Shown here piece after piece: positions 1-6,577 of a DNA stretch of 7,057 bases. The DNA comes from Gemmatimonadota bacterium. GTDB taxonomy: Bacteria; Gemmatimonadota; Gemmatimonadetes; Gemmatimonadales; Gemmatimonadaceae. The notes under the pieces were generated by a model. It was not told the DNA's origin. It did no database searches and saw only the letters and a program-made list of their open reading frames with translations. Where the stretch lies: NCBI GenBank assembly GCA_028287205.1, contig JAQBQC010000430.1, forward strand, positions 1 to 7,057, in the 5' to 3' direction. Both the position numbers and the translations under genes were made by a program. How positions within the stretch are numbered: position 1 is the stretch's first letter; each line of letters starts with the position of its first letter.

Positions 1-63
1 TTTTACGCTCCACGATCCGATAGCTTTGGTGGCTCAGCCCGCCCGTTCCTCTCACGTGGTTGC

Positions 64-69
64 AAGGAG
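64..69 (+). promoter_or_regulatory. Shine-Dalgarno site of ppiD
   Basis: AAGGAG lies 9 nt before the GTG at 79, which is normal spacing. It decides the start: the in-frame ATG at 91 would be 21 nt away. The reading frame is open without a stop back to base 1, so the site also argues against a start upstream of the window. Confidence 0.8.
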
Positions 70-78
70 TCAGGTACC

Positions 79-1911
79 GTGCTGCAAAGTATGCGTAGCG
101 CCGCCAAGTGGATCTGGTGGGCCATCGCCATCCTCTTTCTGATCGGCTTCGTATTCTACCAGCAGTCAGGGTTATCGGACGCGAAGGTGACCGCGGGCAC
201 CACGGTCGCAAAGGTGAACGGCACCCCCATCGCTTACATCGACTTCCAGCGCGCCTCGCAGGGTCGCATTCGACAGGAGCAGGAGGGTGCTGGCGGGAAG
301 ACGTTGACGCTCGATCAGGAGCGCCGCATTGAGGATGACACGTTCAACGAGATGGTCACGAACATCCTCCTCGGCCAGGAATACAAGAAGCGCGGCATCT
401 CCATTTCGGACCAGGAGATTCAGCAGGCGGCGCTTTCGAGCCCCCCACAGCAGCTGGCTCAGAGCCCCGAATTTCAGACCGAAGGGCAGTTCGACTTCGA
501 GAAGTACCGCCGCTTCATCACGAGCCCCGTGGCGAAGCAGCAGGGCATCCTGGCCCAGCTTGAGGCCTACTACCGCGACGCCCTCCCCAAGCGGAAGCTC
601 TTCGAGCAGATCGCCGGACCGGTCTACGTGACCGATCCGCAGCTCTGGCGCGGCTACCAGGACGCGCACGACTCCGCGCAGGTCTCCTTCGTGGTCTTCG
701 ATCCGGCATCGATTCCCGACTCGTCGGTGCACGTCTCGGATGCGGAGATCAAGGCGTACTACGACAGCCACAAGAAGGCGCTCGGCGATCGTCCCGGGCG
801 CGCCGTCGTGTCGCTGGTGTCGATCCCGCGCACGATCACGGCGGCCGACACGGCGGCGGCGCGGACCAAGGCTGATTCACTGCGCGCGGAGATCGCACGG
901 GGCGCGAAGTTCGATGACGTCGCCAAGCGCGAGTCTGCCGATTCCGGCTCCGCGGTAAAGGGTGGCTCGCTCGGTAAGGCGGGCAAGGGACAGTTCGTGA
1001 AGCCCTTCGAGGATGCGGCGTATGCGCTGAAGCCGGGCGAGCTGTCACAGCCCGTGCTCAGCCCTTTCGGCTTCCACATCATCAAGGTCGATGAGCGGAA
1101 GGGCGACTCGATCACCGTTCGCCACATCCTGGTGCGCATTGCACAGAGCGATGCTTCCGCAGCGCAGACTGACCGCAAGGCCGATTCGCTCTCGAAGGTC
1201 GCGAACATCGACAAGCCGGCGGAATTCGACAGCATGGCCCACGCGCTCGGGCTCAAGGAGGGCCACGTGGTTGCCATGGAATCCGATCCGCTCACGTGGG
1301 ACGGACATTACGTGCCCGGCGGTTCGGCCTGGACGTTCGGCGGCGCCAAGGTTGGCGAGACGAGTGACCTGATCGACGCGGACGATGCATACTACCTGAT
1401 CCGCATCGATTCGCTGACGGAAGGCGGCAAGCCGACCCTCGACGCGGCGCGCAACGACATCCGGCGCGAGCTCGTGCGCACGAAGAAGCTGGACATGCTG
1501 ATCCCGAAGGCGCAGGCGCTCGTCACCGCCGTGCGCGGTGGGCAGACGCTCGAGGCAGCGGCGCAGACCGCGGGCCTCAAGGTCGACAAGAGCCTCACCT
1601 TTGCGCGCACCACGCAGGTGCCCACCCTCGGCCAGACCACCGAGGCGATCGGCGCTGCGTTCGGTGCTCCAGTGGGCTCGGTCGCTCCCCCGGTGAAAGG
1701 GCTGAACAACGTGATCGTGCTGCGCGTGGACAAGCGCACCGAGGCGGATCGGGCGGCGTTCGACAAGCAGAAGAAGGATCAGCGCGATCAGATGGTGCAG
1801 CGGCTTCGCCAGCAGCGCGTGGAGCAGTATCTCGCTGCGCTGCACGATGCCGCGAACATCGAGGACAATCGACGAGCGGTGAAAGCGAACGCGCGGCAAG
1901 CCACAAGCTGA
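79..1911 (+). CDS. ppiD: PpiD-like membrane-anchored peptidyl-prolyl isomerase / periplasmic chaperone
   Basis: A 610-aa protein, close to the roughly 620 aa of E. coli PpiD and with the same domain order. Residues 1-10 are short and basic, and residues 11-27 form one membrane segment (WIWWAIAILFLIGFVFY), giving an inner-membrane anchor with the bulk in the periplasm. Residues about 42-235 are a SurA/PpiD N-terminal chaperone-like region (AKVNGTPI at 44-51; VSDAEIKAYYDSHKK at 219-233). A parvulin (PpiC-type) domain follows at about 240-338, ending with the conserved GGSLGKAGKGQFVKPF and SPFGFHIIKV stretches. At 347-352 VRHILV looks like the start of a second, degenerate parvulin unit, reaching about 445. 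The tail (560-585) is a charged helix. Family role: assists folding of proteins emerging from Sec. The first domain lacks the usual N-terminal HILV histidine (VVSLVSIP instead), so isomerase activity is doubtful, as in E. coli PpiD. The GTG start is set by AAGGAG. A SurA-type foldase name is possible, but the anchor and length favour PpiD. Confidence 0.85.
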   Translation: MLQSMRSAAKWIWWAIAILFLIGFVFYQQSGLSDAKVTAGTTVAKVNGTPIAYIDFQRASQGRIRQEQEGAGGKTLTLDQERRIEDDTFNEMVTNILLGQEYKKRGISISDQEIQQAALSSPPQQLAQSPEFQTEGQFDFEKYRRFITSPVAKQQGILAQLEAYYRDALPKRKLFEQIAGPVYVTDPQLWRGYQDAHDSAQVSFVVFDPASIPDSSVHVSDAEIKAYYDSHKKALGDRPGRAVVSLVSIPRTITAADTAAARTKADSLRAEIARGAKFDDVAKRESADSGSAVKGGSLGKAGKGQFVKPFEDAAYALKPGELSQPVLSPFGFHIIKVDERKGDSITVRHILVRIAQSDASAAQTDRKADSLSKVANIDKPAEFDSMAHALGLKEGHVVAMESDPLTWDGHYVPGGSAWTFGGAKVGETSDLIDADDAYYLIRIDSLTEGGKPTLDAARNDIRRELVRTKKLDMLIPKAQALVTAVRGGQTLEAAAQTAGLKVDKSLTFARTTQVPTLGQTTEAIGAAFGAPVGSVAPPVKGLNNVIVLRVDKRTEADRAAFDKQKKDQRDQMVQRLRQQRVEQYLAALHDAANIEDNRRAVKANARQATS

Positions 1912-1929
1912 CGCAGCGCGAGCACGACA

Positions 1930-1969
1930 AAAGCGGGGCGGCGCCAGTGAATCGGCGCCGCCCCGCTTT
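1930..1969. terminator. Bidirectional intrinsic terminator between ppiD and tatA
   Basis: A perfect 16-bp inverted repeat (arms 1930-1945 and 1954-1969) encloses an 8-nt loop, AGTGAATC. The stem is almost all G/C with three A-T pairs at its base. Read rightward it is followed by TTTGCTT; read leftward the strand ends TTTTGTCG, so each direction has a short, imperfect U-tract. It begins 18 nt after the ppiD stop and 17 nt after the tatA stop. That symmetric position between convergent genes fits one hairpin serving both transcripts. Confidence 0.85.
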
Positions 1970-1986
1970 GCTTGCGACCGCTGCCG

Positions 1987-2244
1987 CTACTGAATCAGGC
2001 GGCGCGGCTCGGGATGATCGTCCGTCGCGGGCACGCTGTCGGTGGCGCGCGGTGACTCGCCGCGCAGCGAATCCGTGCGCGGCGGCGTCGTCACTTCATG
2101 CGTGACGTCGTTGATGTTCTTCTTGAATTCCTTGATCCCCTTTCCGAACGATGCCGCCACCTCGGGAATTCTCTTCGCGCCGAAGAGGAGGAGGATGACG
2201 ACCATGATCATGAGTATTTCGCCGAAGCCCAGCTGACCGAACAT
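1987..2244 (-). CDS. tatA: Sec-independent (twin-arginine) protein translocase subunit TatA
   Basis: An 85-aa protein with the full TatA pattern. There is a very short periplasmic N-terminus, then one membrane helix (about residues 7-22, [16 protein letters not shown]) with an acidic Glu9 near its start. The FG hinge is at 21-22, followed by the basic amphipathic helix ([20 protein letters not shown], 23-42) and a polar, probably disordered tail rich in Ser, Thr, Pro and Asp (47-85). TatA oligomers form the pore-like element that lets folded Tat substrates cross the inner membrane with TatC. TatB is less likely because TatB usually has GP where this has FG, and has a longer amphipathic helix. 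Many organisms with Glu at this position use one TatA for both roles. No tatC or tatB is in the window. It is the last gene of the leftward series. Start ATG at 2244 and stop TAG. Confidence 0.93.
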   Translation of the reverse strand: MFGQLGFGEILMIMVVILLLFGAKRIPEVAASFGKGIKEFKKNINDVTHEVTTPPRTDSLRGESPRATDSVPATDDHPEPRRLIQ

Positions 2245-2249
2245 ACGTA

Positions 2250-2255
2250 CCCCCT
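2250..2255 (-). promoter_or_regulatory. Shine-Dalgarno of tatA overlapping the upstream stop codon
   Basis: On the minus strand the sequence reads TAGGGGGTACGT directly before the tatA ATG. AGGGGG is 5 nt from the start. Its first bases are the AG of the TAG stop of the DUF4321 gene. This suggests that ribosomes finishing the upstream gene can start tatA directly. Confidence 0.6.
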
Positions 2256-2535
2256 AGAAAAGCGAACGCGCGATGAGATAGGCCACGAGCACTCCCAGAA
2301 AGCTTAGCAGAGATACGTCCAGCGCCACTGGCCCGACAGCAAATTTTATGATGATCAGATCGATTGGAATCGCGCCCACCTGCGGCGTGACTCCGGAGGT
2401 CAGAAACTCCTTCACGGCGCCCGCCGGAAGAAAGCGACGCGCGACCTGGGTCATCAACCCGCCAACGATGAAGCCGAGCGCCAGTACGATGACATGAAAC
2501 CCTGGCCGGTGCTTGGAAGATCCGCGTGGGGGCAT
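2254..2535 (-). CDS. DUF4321-like small two-helix membrane protein, function unknown
   Basis: A 93-aa hydrophobic protein. The N-terminus is basic (residues 1-11, several Arg/Lys). Helix 1 is about 13-31 (a glycine-rich stretch containing LALGFIVGGLMTQ). A middle region of about 32-70 includes IPIDLIIIKFAVGP. Helix 2 is about 74-92 (VSLLSFLGVLVAYLIARSLF to the end). This layout, with the GFIVGG-like first helix, a loop ending in I-D-L-x-x-x-K-F and a terminal I/L-A helix, resembles what I recall of the DUF4321 family; I could not test this by search. The role of that family is unknown. The start ATG overlaps the TAA of the polyprenyl synthase gene by one base (TAATG). No good Shine-Dalgarno is visible ahead of it, so translation probably depends on termination of the upstream gene. 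The tatA gene follows after 9 nt. Confidence 0.75.
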   Translation of the reverse strand: MPPRGSSKHRPGFHVIVLALGFIVGGLMTQVARRFLPAGAVKEFLTSGVTPQVGAIPIDLIIIKFAVGPVALDVSLLSFLGVLVAYLIARSLF

Positions 2536-3539
2536 TACTGGCTTCGGTCGAGGGCGTAGGCAATCGCGTCGTGAAGTGCGCCGCGCGCCGGAGTATCGGG
2601 AAGATCAACCAACGCCAGCTCGGCCTCGCGAGCGTACTCATCGCCGCGGCGACGAGCGTAGTCGAGCCCGCCGCGATCGCTCACGATCTCGACCACGCGT
2701 GCGATCTGCTCATCACGCGGCTCGGGCGTGTCGAACAGCGCATCAACGTCGCGCCGCTCCGCCGCAGACATCGTGCGCAGCGCGGCGATCAGCGGGAGCG
2801 TCACCTTGTGCTCGCGCAGATCGAGCCCACACGGCTTGCCCGTTACGCGCTCGTCGGATGTGTAATCGAGCAGGTCATCCGCAACCTGGAATGCCATGCC
2901 GAGCTGCTCGCCGTAGCGAGCGAGCGCCGCGCGCCGTGACCTTGCGCCCGCGAGCGCGCCGATCTCACACGCCGCGGAGAGAAGTGACGCCGTCTTCGAA
3001 CGGATGAGCGCCTCGTAGTCCTCCTCCGTGAAGCCGAGTGCGTCGAGCGCCGTGAGCTGGCGCATCTCGCCGACGGTCATCGCGTTCGTCGCATCGGAGA
3101 GCACGCGCAGCACCTCCATGTCGTTCGCGCGCACCAGCTCGACCACCGCGCGCGAATACAGGAAGTCACCCATGATCACCGACACCTGGTGACTGAAGAG
3201 TGAGTTCACCGTCGGCATCCCGCGTCTGAGCGCGGAGTGATCGACCGAGTCATCGTGCACCAGCGTCGCGAGGTGCACGAGCTCGAGGATCGCTGCGAGT
3301 GTCGTGGCGCGCGGCTCCTCGTTTCCGTCAACCGCGCTGGCCAGCAGCACGAGTGTCGGCCGGAACATCTTGCCCTTCATCAACAGCAGATGGCTGTTGA
3401 CCTCGTCGATCAGTGGAAGCTGCGCGAGGATGATGCGCTGCAGATCCTCGGAGACGCGATCGAGTCGCGAGCGTACGGGAACCTGAATGTCCGCAAGTGT
3501 GGGCGTGAGTGTCTGGCGCGCGGGAACGGACGCCGTCAC
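2535..3539 (-). CDS. Long-chain polyprenyl diphosphate synthase (all-trans, IspB/HepT type)
   Basis: A 334-aa class I polyprenyl synthetase, normal length for the family. It condenses isopentenyl diphosphate units onto an allylic diphosphate, most likely to make the side chain of menaquinone or ubiquinone. Visible motifs, numbered from the GTG start: the diphosphate-binding K-G-K-M-F-R-P at 55-61; the first Asp-rich motif DDSVD at 96-100; KT at 182-183; FQVADDLLD at 217-225, containing the second Asp-rich motif; and GKPCGLDLREHKVTLP at 234-249. All catalytic aspartates are present. The residues 5 and 4 before the first Asp-rich motif are Ala and Thr (ATLVHDD), small rather than aromatic. In this family that marks long-chain (about C35-C45) rather than farnesyl or geranylgeranyl products; the exact length is inference. 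The start is the GTG at 3539, overlapping the TPR stop in GTGA, with AAAGG 7 nt upstream. A longer GTG start at 3641 would lie within the TPR gene and add 34 non-family residues. Confidence 0.92.
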   Translation of the reverse strand: MTASVPARQTLTPTLADIQVPVRSRLDRVSEDLQRIILAQLPLIDEVNSHLLLMKGKMFRPTLVLLASAVDGNEEPRATTLAAILELVHLATLVHDDSVDHSALRRGMPTVNSLFSHQVSVIMGDFLYSRAVVELVRANDMEVLRVLSDATNAMTVGEMRQLTALDALGFTEEDYEALIRSKTASLLSAACEIGALAGARSRRAALARYGEQLGMAFQVADDLLDYTSDERVTGKPCGLDLREHKVTLPLIAALRTMSAAERRDVDALFDTPEPRDEQIARVVEIVSDRGGLDYARRRGDEYAREAELALVDLPDTPARGALHDAIAYALDRSQ

Positions 3540-6517
3540 TTCCCGGCCTTTCGTTCGACGGCCGACAACCGGTCGCCGACATCGCGGAACTGAATGTCCA
3601 CTGTAAAGACTCGCTCGTAGTACCCCACCGCATCCTCCCACTTCTGCAAGGACTCGGACGCATAGCCCAGCAGGTATAATACGCCAACCAGCGTGTCATC
3701 GCTGGCCCCAGCGTCGTTCAACGCGCGGTTCAGGATCGTCATCGCGATCTGGTATTGCCGCTTTTCGACGAAGCACTGCCCCAGCGCCTCGTACGTGCGT
3801 ACGCGCTGCTCGGTTCCACGAAGCGCCTTCTGGAACTCGCTTATCGCCTCATCGAGCAGCCCCATCTCCTTGTAGGCGACGCCGAGATCGTAGTGGCTCT
3901 CGTGATCGGTGTCGTCGACGTTCGACGTGACACCCTGCTTGAACTTGGTGAGCATGTCGGCGAAGTCCTGCTGCTCCTGCGGCTCGTCCTCGCCGGAGGC
4001 AACCATGCGCGTGCTCTTGGGCGGCTCGTCGTCGCGCAGCCATTCGGAGAGGTTGACGAAGCTCTCATCGGTGGTCGCAACCTTCGACGGACGCGCCGGC
4101 GGCGCCGGCGACGGCGCACGCTGCGGCGGCTCGGGAAGCGCCGTTTCGAGAGCGGCGAACAGCTCCTCGTCGATCGGCAGCGTGCTCGAGGTGCGCTCTA
4201 CCTCCAGTGCGAGCGGGACCGGCGCCTCGGCTTCGATGGGCGCTGGCGCTGCTGCGTGCGCCTCGGCGCTCGGCTCTGTCGCGGATGCAGCATCCTCCTC
4301 GCGCTCCGCCGCATGCGCCGGCTCCGCCTCGGCCACCGGCTCGAGCTCGACACCGAGCTCACGCAGTGCCGACGATGCGCGTGCGTCCGCAGGGGAGAGC
4401 TCGAGCACACGTCCATACACCGCGCGCGACTTGTCGAGCTGACCACTTCGGAAGAGACTCTCGGCGAGCGCGAGATACGCATCGACGAGCTGTGGCTTGT
4501 CGTTCGCGCGCACCGCGTACTCGACGCGCTTCTGGTGATAGCGCACCGAGTTCGGCTCCACGCGGATGAGCTCTTCGGCGCTGCGGCTGGCGTCGGCGAG
4601 ATTTCCCTCGCGCTCGTAGCCGAACATCGTTGCCTCGAGCTCCGTGATTCCTCCCGCACGATCTCCCTGCTCGAGCAGCGCCTCTGCGAGCTGGCGGTGC
4701 AGGTCCCACGCTGCCGGTGCATGCGAGACGTTGAGTCGCAGCTGGTCGACGCGGCTGAGTGGCGGTGGAATCGGAGTAGGCGAGGAAACGCGCGGTGCCG
4801 CCGGAGCGATCGGCTCCGGCACATCCGCAGGCTCGGTCTGCCACAGGAGCTCGACCGTGTCTTCCTCTTCCTCCTCGTCCGCGGGCATGGGCGACAGCTG
4901 ATCCGGATCCAGCATTGGCAGGCCGGAGAGCGCATTGTCGCGGTCGAACGTGCCGCTGCCCGCGACTTCCATGTCGAGCATCGGAAGCGGCGGACCGCCG
5001 TCTGGAACGATCGCATCCATCTCGAGCGTCGGCGACCGCTCCAGGTCGAGCCCCATGTCGCCGAAGTCGTCCACGAGCGAGGTGCCTCCCGAGGCGCGCG
5101 GTGCAGCGGCGTCCGTCTCGATGACGATTTCCTCCGACCGCTCGAACATGGGCGCGGCATCGTCATCATCGACGTCGGCGTCCGAGAACGTCGCATCTTC
5201 GGACGGGGAGTCGAGCGAGAGGAACGTGAGTGAGCCGCCAACGGAAACGTCGTCCTCTGCCTCGTCGAGCGGAACATCGAGCATCGGAAGCTCGCCGCCT
5301 GACGGCGTCGTGTCCTCGATCTCGAGCGACGGCAGCTCGACCGATGGAATCTCCTCGAGCTCCAGGTCCGCGAGCAGTGACGGTGAACCGGCATTCGCCG
5401 CGAGCGCATCGTCGTCGGACAACTCCAGGTGCGAGCTCGGCTCGAGCCCCTCGAGCGGCGCAATGTCTGCGTGCGAGTGGTGCTCGATCTCCGCGAGCGG
5501 CCCGACATCCGACTCCACGTCCGCTCCCGCAACGGTGCTCTCTTCGAAGCCAGTGATGAAGGCGACGTCGACGTTGCTGACGATGCTCTCGCCGGATGCC
5601 GGGGTCGCGTCCGGCAGCAGTCCCGCGCCGTGCGACAGTCCCGGGAGTGGAGCGACGTCCGACTCCTGCGCGGACTCGAGGTCGATGAGAATGTCTTCGT
5701 CGGAATCGATCGTCGGCATCTCGATCGCGACCGCCGGCGTCGCCGATGGCGTGGTGGGATGCACCACTGTCCACTGCGTCTTGTCCGCGGCGGGGATGAC
5801 GGGTGCGCTCGATGTGATCGGACGCGAGGGCTCGTCGTAGTTCACGTCGAGGAAGACGAGGTCGCCGCCCTTCGCGGGTGCGGCGCGCGCCACTTCCTTG
5901 GGCTCGAGCGCCGGATCGAGCGCCTTCATCCGATCGACCGTGGCGCGCGCCTCGGCGCTACGACCCTCCGCGGAGAACTTGTCGTAGAGCGCGTGCAGCT
6001 GCTCGATCGCCTCCGACTTGCGATCCTTGCGCACGAGCTGGTCGGCGAGCATCAGCCGGATGTCATCCTGATCCGGGCAGAGATCCGCGAACTCCTTCAG
6101 CGCGCGAAAGGCCTCCTCGAGCTGACCGGCCTTCTGCATCCGGTCCGCGTACTCGAGAAAGTTCTGCTTGGCGTCGTTGATGAAGCCCTTGCGCGCGCTG
6201 ATCTTGCCGAGCTTGTAGTAGACCGAGTTTCGGCCGGGCGCGTTGCGCAGAATCTTGTTGCAGAGGGCGATGGCATTATTGAAGAACCCGCCATCGGTGT
6301 AGAGGTCGACGGCCTTCTCGTAGTGATCGACCGCCTCGCTGACGTCGCCACGCCGCAACAACAGATCTCCGACACGGTTATAGAGGGCCACGTCGGCTTC
6401 GTCGACGTGCTCATCCAGCTCCGCCAGAACCTGCGTATACGTGTCGAGTGCCTTGTCGAACTGCTTCTTCTGCTCGTATTCGAGCGCTCGCTTCTTGAGC
6501 TTGGCGACGTCTGGCAT
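3536..6517 (-). CDS. Large TPR-repeat scaffold protein with acidic disordered linkers
   Basis: A 993-aa protein with no signal peptide or membrane segment, so probably cytoplasmic. Block 1 (about 5-205) is tandem TPR-like helices (YEQKKQFDKALDTYTQVL; LYNRVGDLLLRRGDVSEAV). Next is a long acidic linker (about 215-590) rich in Asp, Glu, Ser and Pro, with runs such as DVDDDDAA (448-455) and DEEEEEDTVE (547-556). Block 2 (about 600-725) is TPR-like again (ALAESLFRSGQLDKSRAVYG). A second linker (about 725-845) is rich in Ala, Pro and Glu. Block 3 (about 850-985) contains a good TPR, HYDLGVAYKEMGLLDEAISE at 875-894. TPR proteins bind partners; none is evident here. The overall shape of TPR blocks and acidic linkers recalls FimV-like or motility scaffold proteins of diderm bacteria, but that is only analogy. 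Start ATG at 6517; the nearest GGAG is about 14 nt upstream, which is far. Its TGA overlaps the polyprenyl synthase GTG by 4 nt. Confidence 0.88.
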   Translation of the reverse strand: MPDVAKLKKRALEYEQKKQFDKALDTYTQVLAELDEHVDEADVALYNRVGDLLLRRGDVSEAVDHYEKAVDLYTDGGFFNNAIALCNKILRNAPGRNSVYYKLGKISARKGFINDAKQNFLEYADRMQKAGQLEEAFRALKEFADLCPDQDDIRLMLADQLVRKDRKSEAIEQLHALYDKFSAEGRSAEARATVDRMKALDPALEPKEVARAAPAKGGDLVFLDVNYDEPSRPITSSAPVIPAADKTQWTVVHPTTPSATPAVAIEMPTIDSDEDILIDLESAQESDVAPLPGLSHGAGLLPDATPASGESIVSNVDVAFITGFEESTVAGADVESDVGPLAEIEHHSHADIAPLEGLEPSSHLELSDDDALAANAGSPSLLADLELEEIPSVELPSLEIEDTTPSGGELPMLDVPLDEAEDDVSVGGSLTFLSLDSPSEDATFSDADVDDDDAAPMFERSEEIVIETDAAAPRASGGTSLVDDFGDMGLDLERSPTLEMDAIVPDGGPPLPMLDMEVAGSGTFDRDNALSGLPMLDPDQLSPMPADEEEEEDTVELLWQTEPADVPEPIAPAAPRVSSPTPIPPPLSRVDQLRLNVSHAPAAWDLHRQLAEALLEQGDRAGGITELEATMFGYEREGNLADASRSAEELIRVEPNSVRYHQKRVEYAVRANDKPQLVDAYLALAESLFRSGQLDKSRAVYGRVLELSPADARASSALRELGVELEPVAEAEPAHAAEREEDAASATEPSAEAHAAAPAPIEAEAPVPLALEVERTSSTLPIDEELFAALETALPEPPQRAPSPAPPARPSKVATTDESFVNLSEWLRDDEPPKSTRMVASGEDEPQEQQDFADMLTKFKQGVTSNVDDTDHESHYDLGVAYKEMGLLDEAISEFQKALRGTEQRVRTYEALGQCFVEKRQYQIAMTILNRALNDAGASDDTLVGVLYLLGYASESLQKWEDAVGYYERVFTVDIQFRDVGDRLSAVERKAGK
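4907..5290 (-). repeat. Repeated LPMLD peptide motif in the TPR protein linker
   Basis: The pentapeptide LPMLD occurs three times in the acidic linker, at residues 410-414, 511-515 and 533-537, each shortly after one or two glycines (GGELPMLD, GGPPLPMLD, SGLPMLD). The DNA codons are similar but not identical (for example CTTCCGATGCTCGAT against CTGCCAATGCTGGAT). This suggests retention of the peptide rather than a very recent DNA duplication. The span marked runs from the first to the last copy. Confidence 0.6.
5444..5659 (-). repeat. Repeated D(V/I)(A/G)PL motif in the TPR protein linker
   Basis: Three copies of an acidic-hydrophobic motif lie in the first part of the linker: DVAPLPGL at residues 287-294, DVGPLAEI at 337-344 and DIAPLEGL at 351-358. 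The first two are directly preceded by E-S. They are spaced irregularly and embedded in low-complexity sequence. Confidence 0.5.
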
Positions 6518-6577
6518 CAGCGCGTGGAGAGCTCCAAGGCAGGGCGACCACTCCGCGCGGCAGGCGGGGCAGCCTAA
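6518..6577. other. 60-nt intergenic gap between hutI and the TPR gene
   Basis: This short non-coding spacer separates two genes of the same direction. I see no convincing hairpin terminator and no clear -10/-35 pair. The gap is long enough to hold a promoter for the TPR-to-tatA operon, but the sequence does not settle whether hutI is co-transcribed with it. Confidence 0.5.

Noticed and set aside
1..78. Possible tail of an upstream gene, or a promoter, before ppiD
   Set aside because: Two plus frames are open to the edge, but the stretch is too short to judge and no family sequence is visible. I found no convincing -35/-10 pair.
1045..1899. A 284-codon minus-strand frame opposite ppiD
   Set aside because: It has a His/Arg/Leu-rich antisense composition and no known motifs, and ppiD on the other strand is well supported.
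2096..2641. A 181-codon minus-strand frame across the polyprenyl synthase, DUF4321 and tatA junctions
   Set aside because: It overlaps three genes with recognisable products in other frames, and its translation shows no domain.
3755..5233. A 492-codon open frame on the plus strand opposite the TPR gene
   Set aside because: Its translation is rich in Arg and Leu with no recognisable domain, and it mirrors the acidic Leu/Glu/Asp codons of the opposite strand. The minus-strand frame has clear TPR motifs and fits the operon junctions.
4190..5480. Dense recurrence of TCGAGC/GCTCGA in the linker DNA, suggestive of a protein-binding array
   Set aside because: The copies follow Leu-Glu and Ser-Glu codons of the acidic linker and are irregularly spaced, so coding content explains them.
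4198..5532. A 444-codon minus-strand frame within the TPR gene
   Set aside because: It is Arg/Ser-rich and lies fully within the TPR gene in another frame. No frameshift is needed to explain the TPR protein, which reads through intact.
4935..5840. A Ser-rich plus-strand open frame of 301 codons
   Set aside because: The near-pure Ser/Gly/Asp composition is the complement of repeated Asp, Glu and Leu codons of the linker, not a real low-complexity protein.
5429..6577. A 382-codon open frame on the plus strand opposite the N-terminal TPR region
   Set aside because: It has the same Arg/Val/Leu-rich antisense character, and no ribosome site or family motif was seen. It is a by-product of GC-rich codon use.
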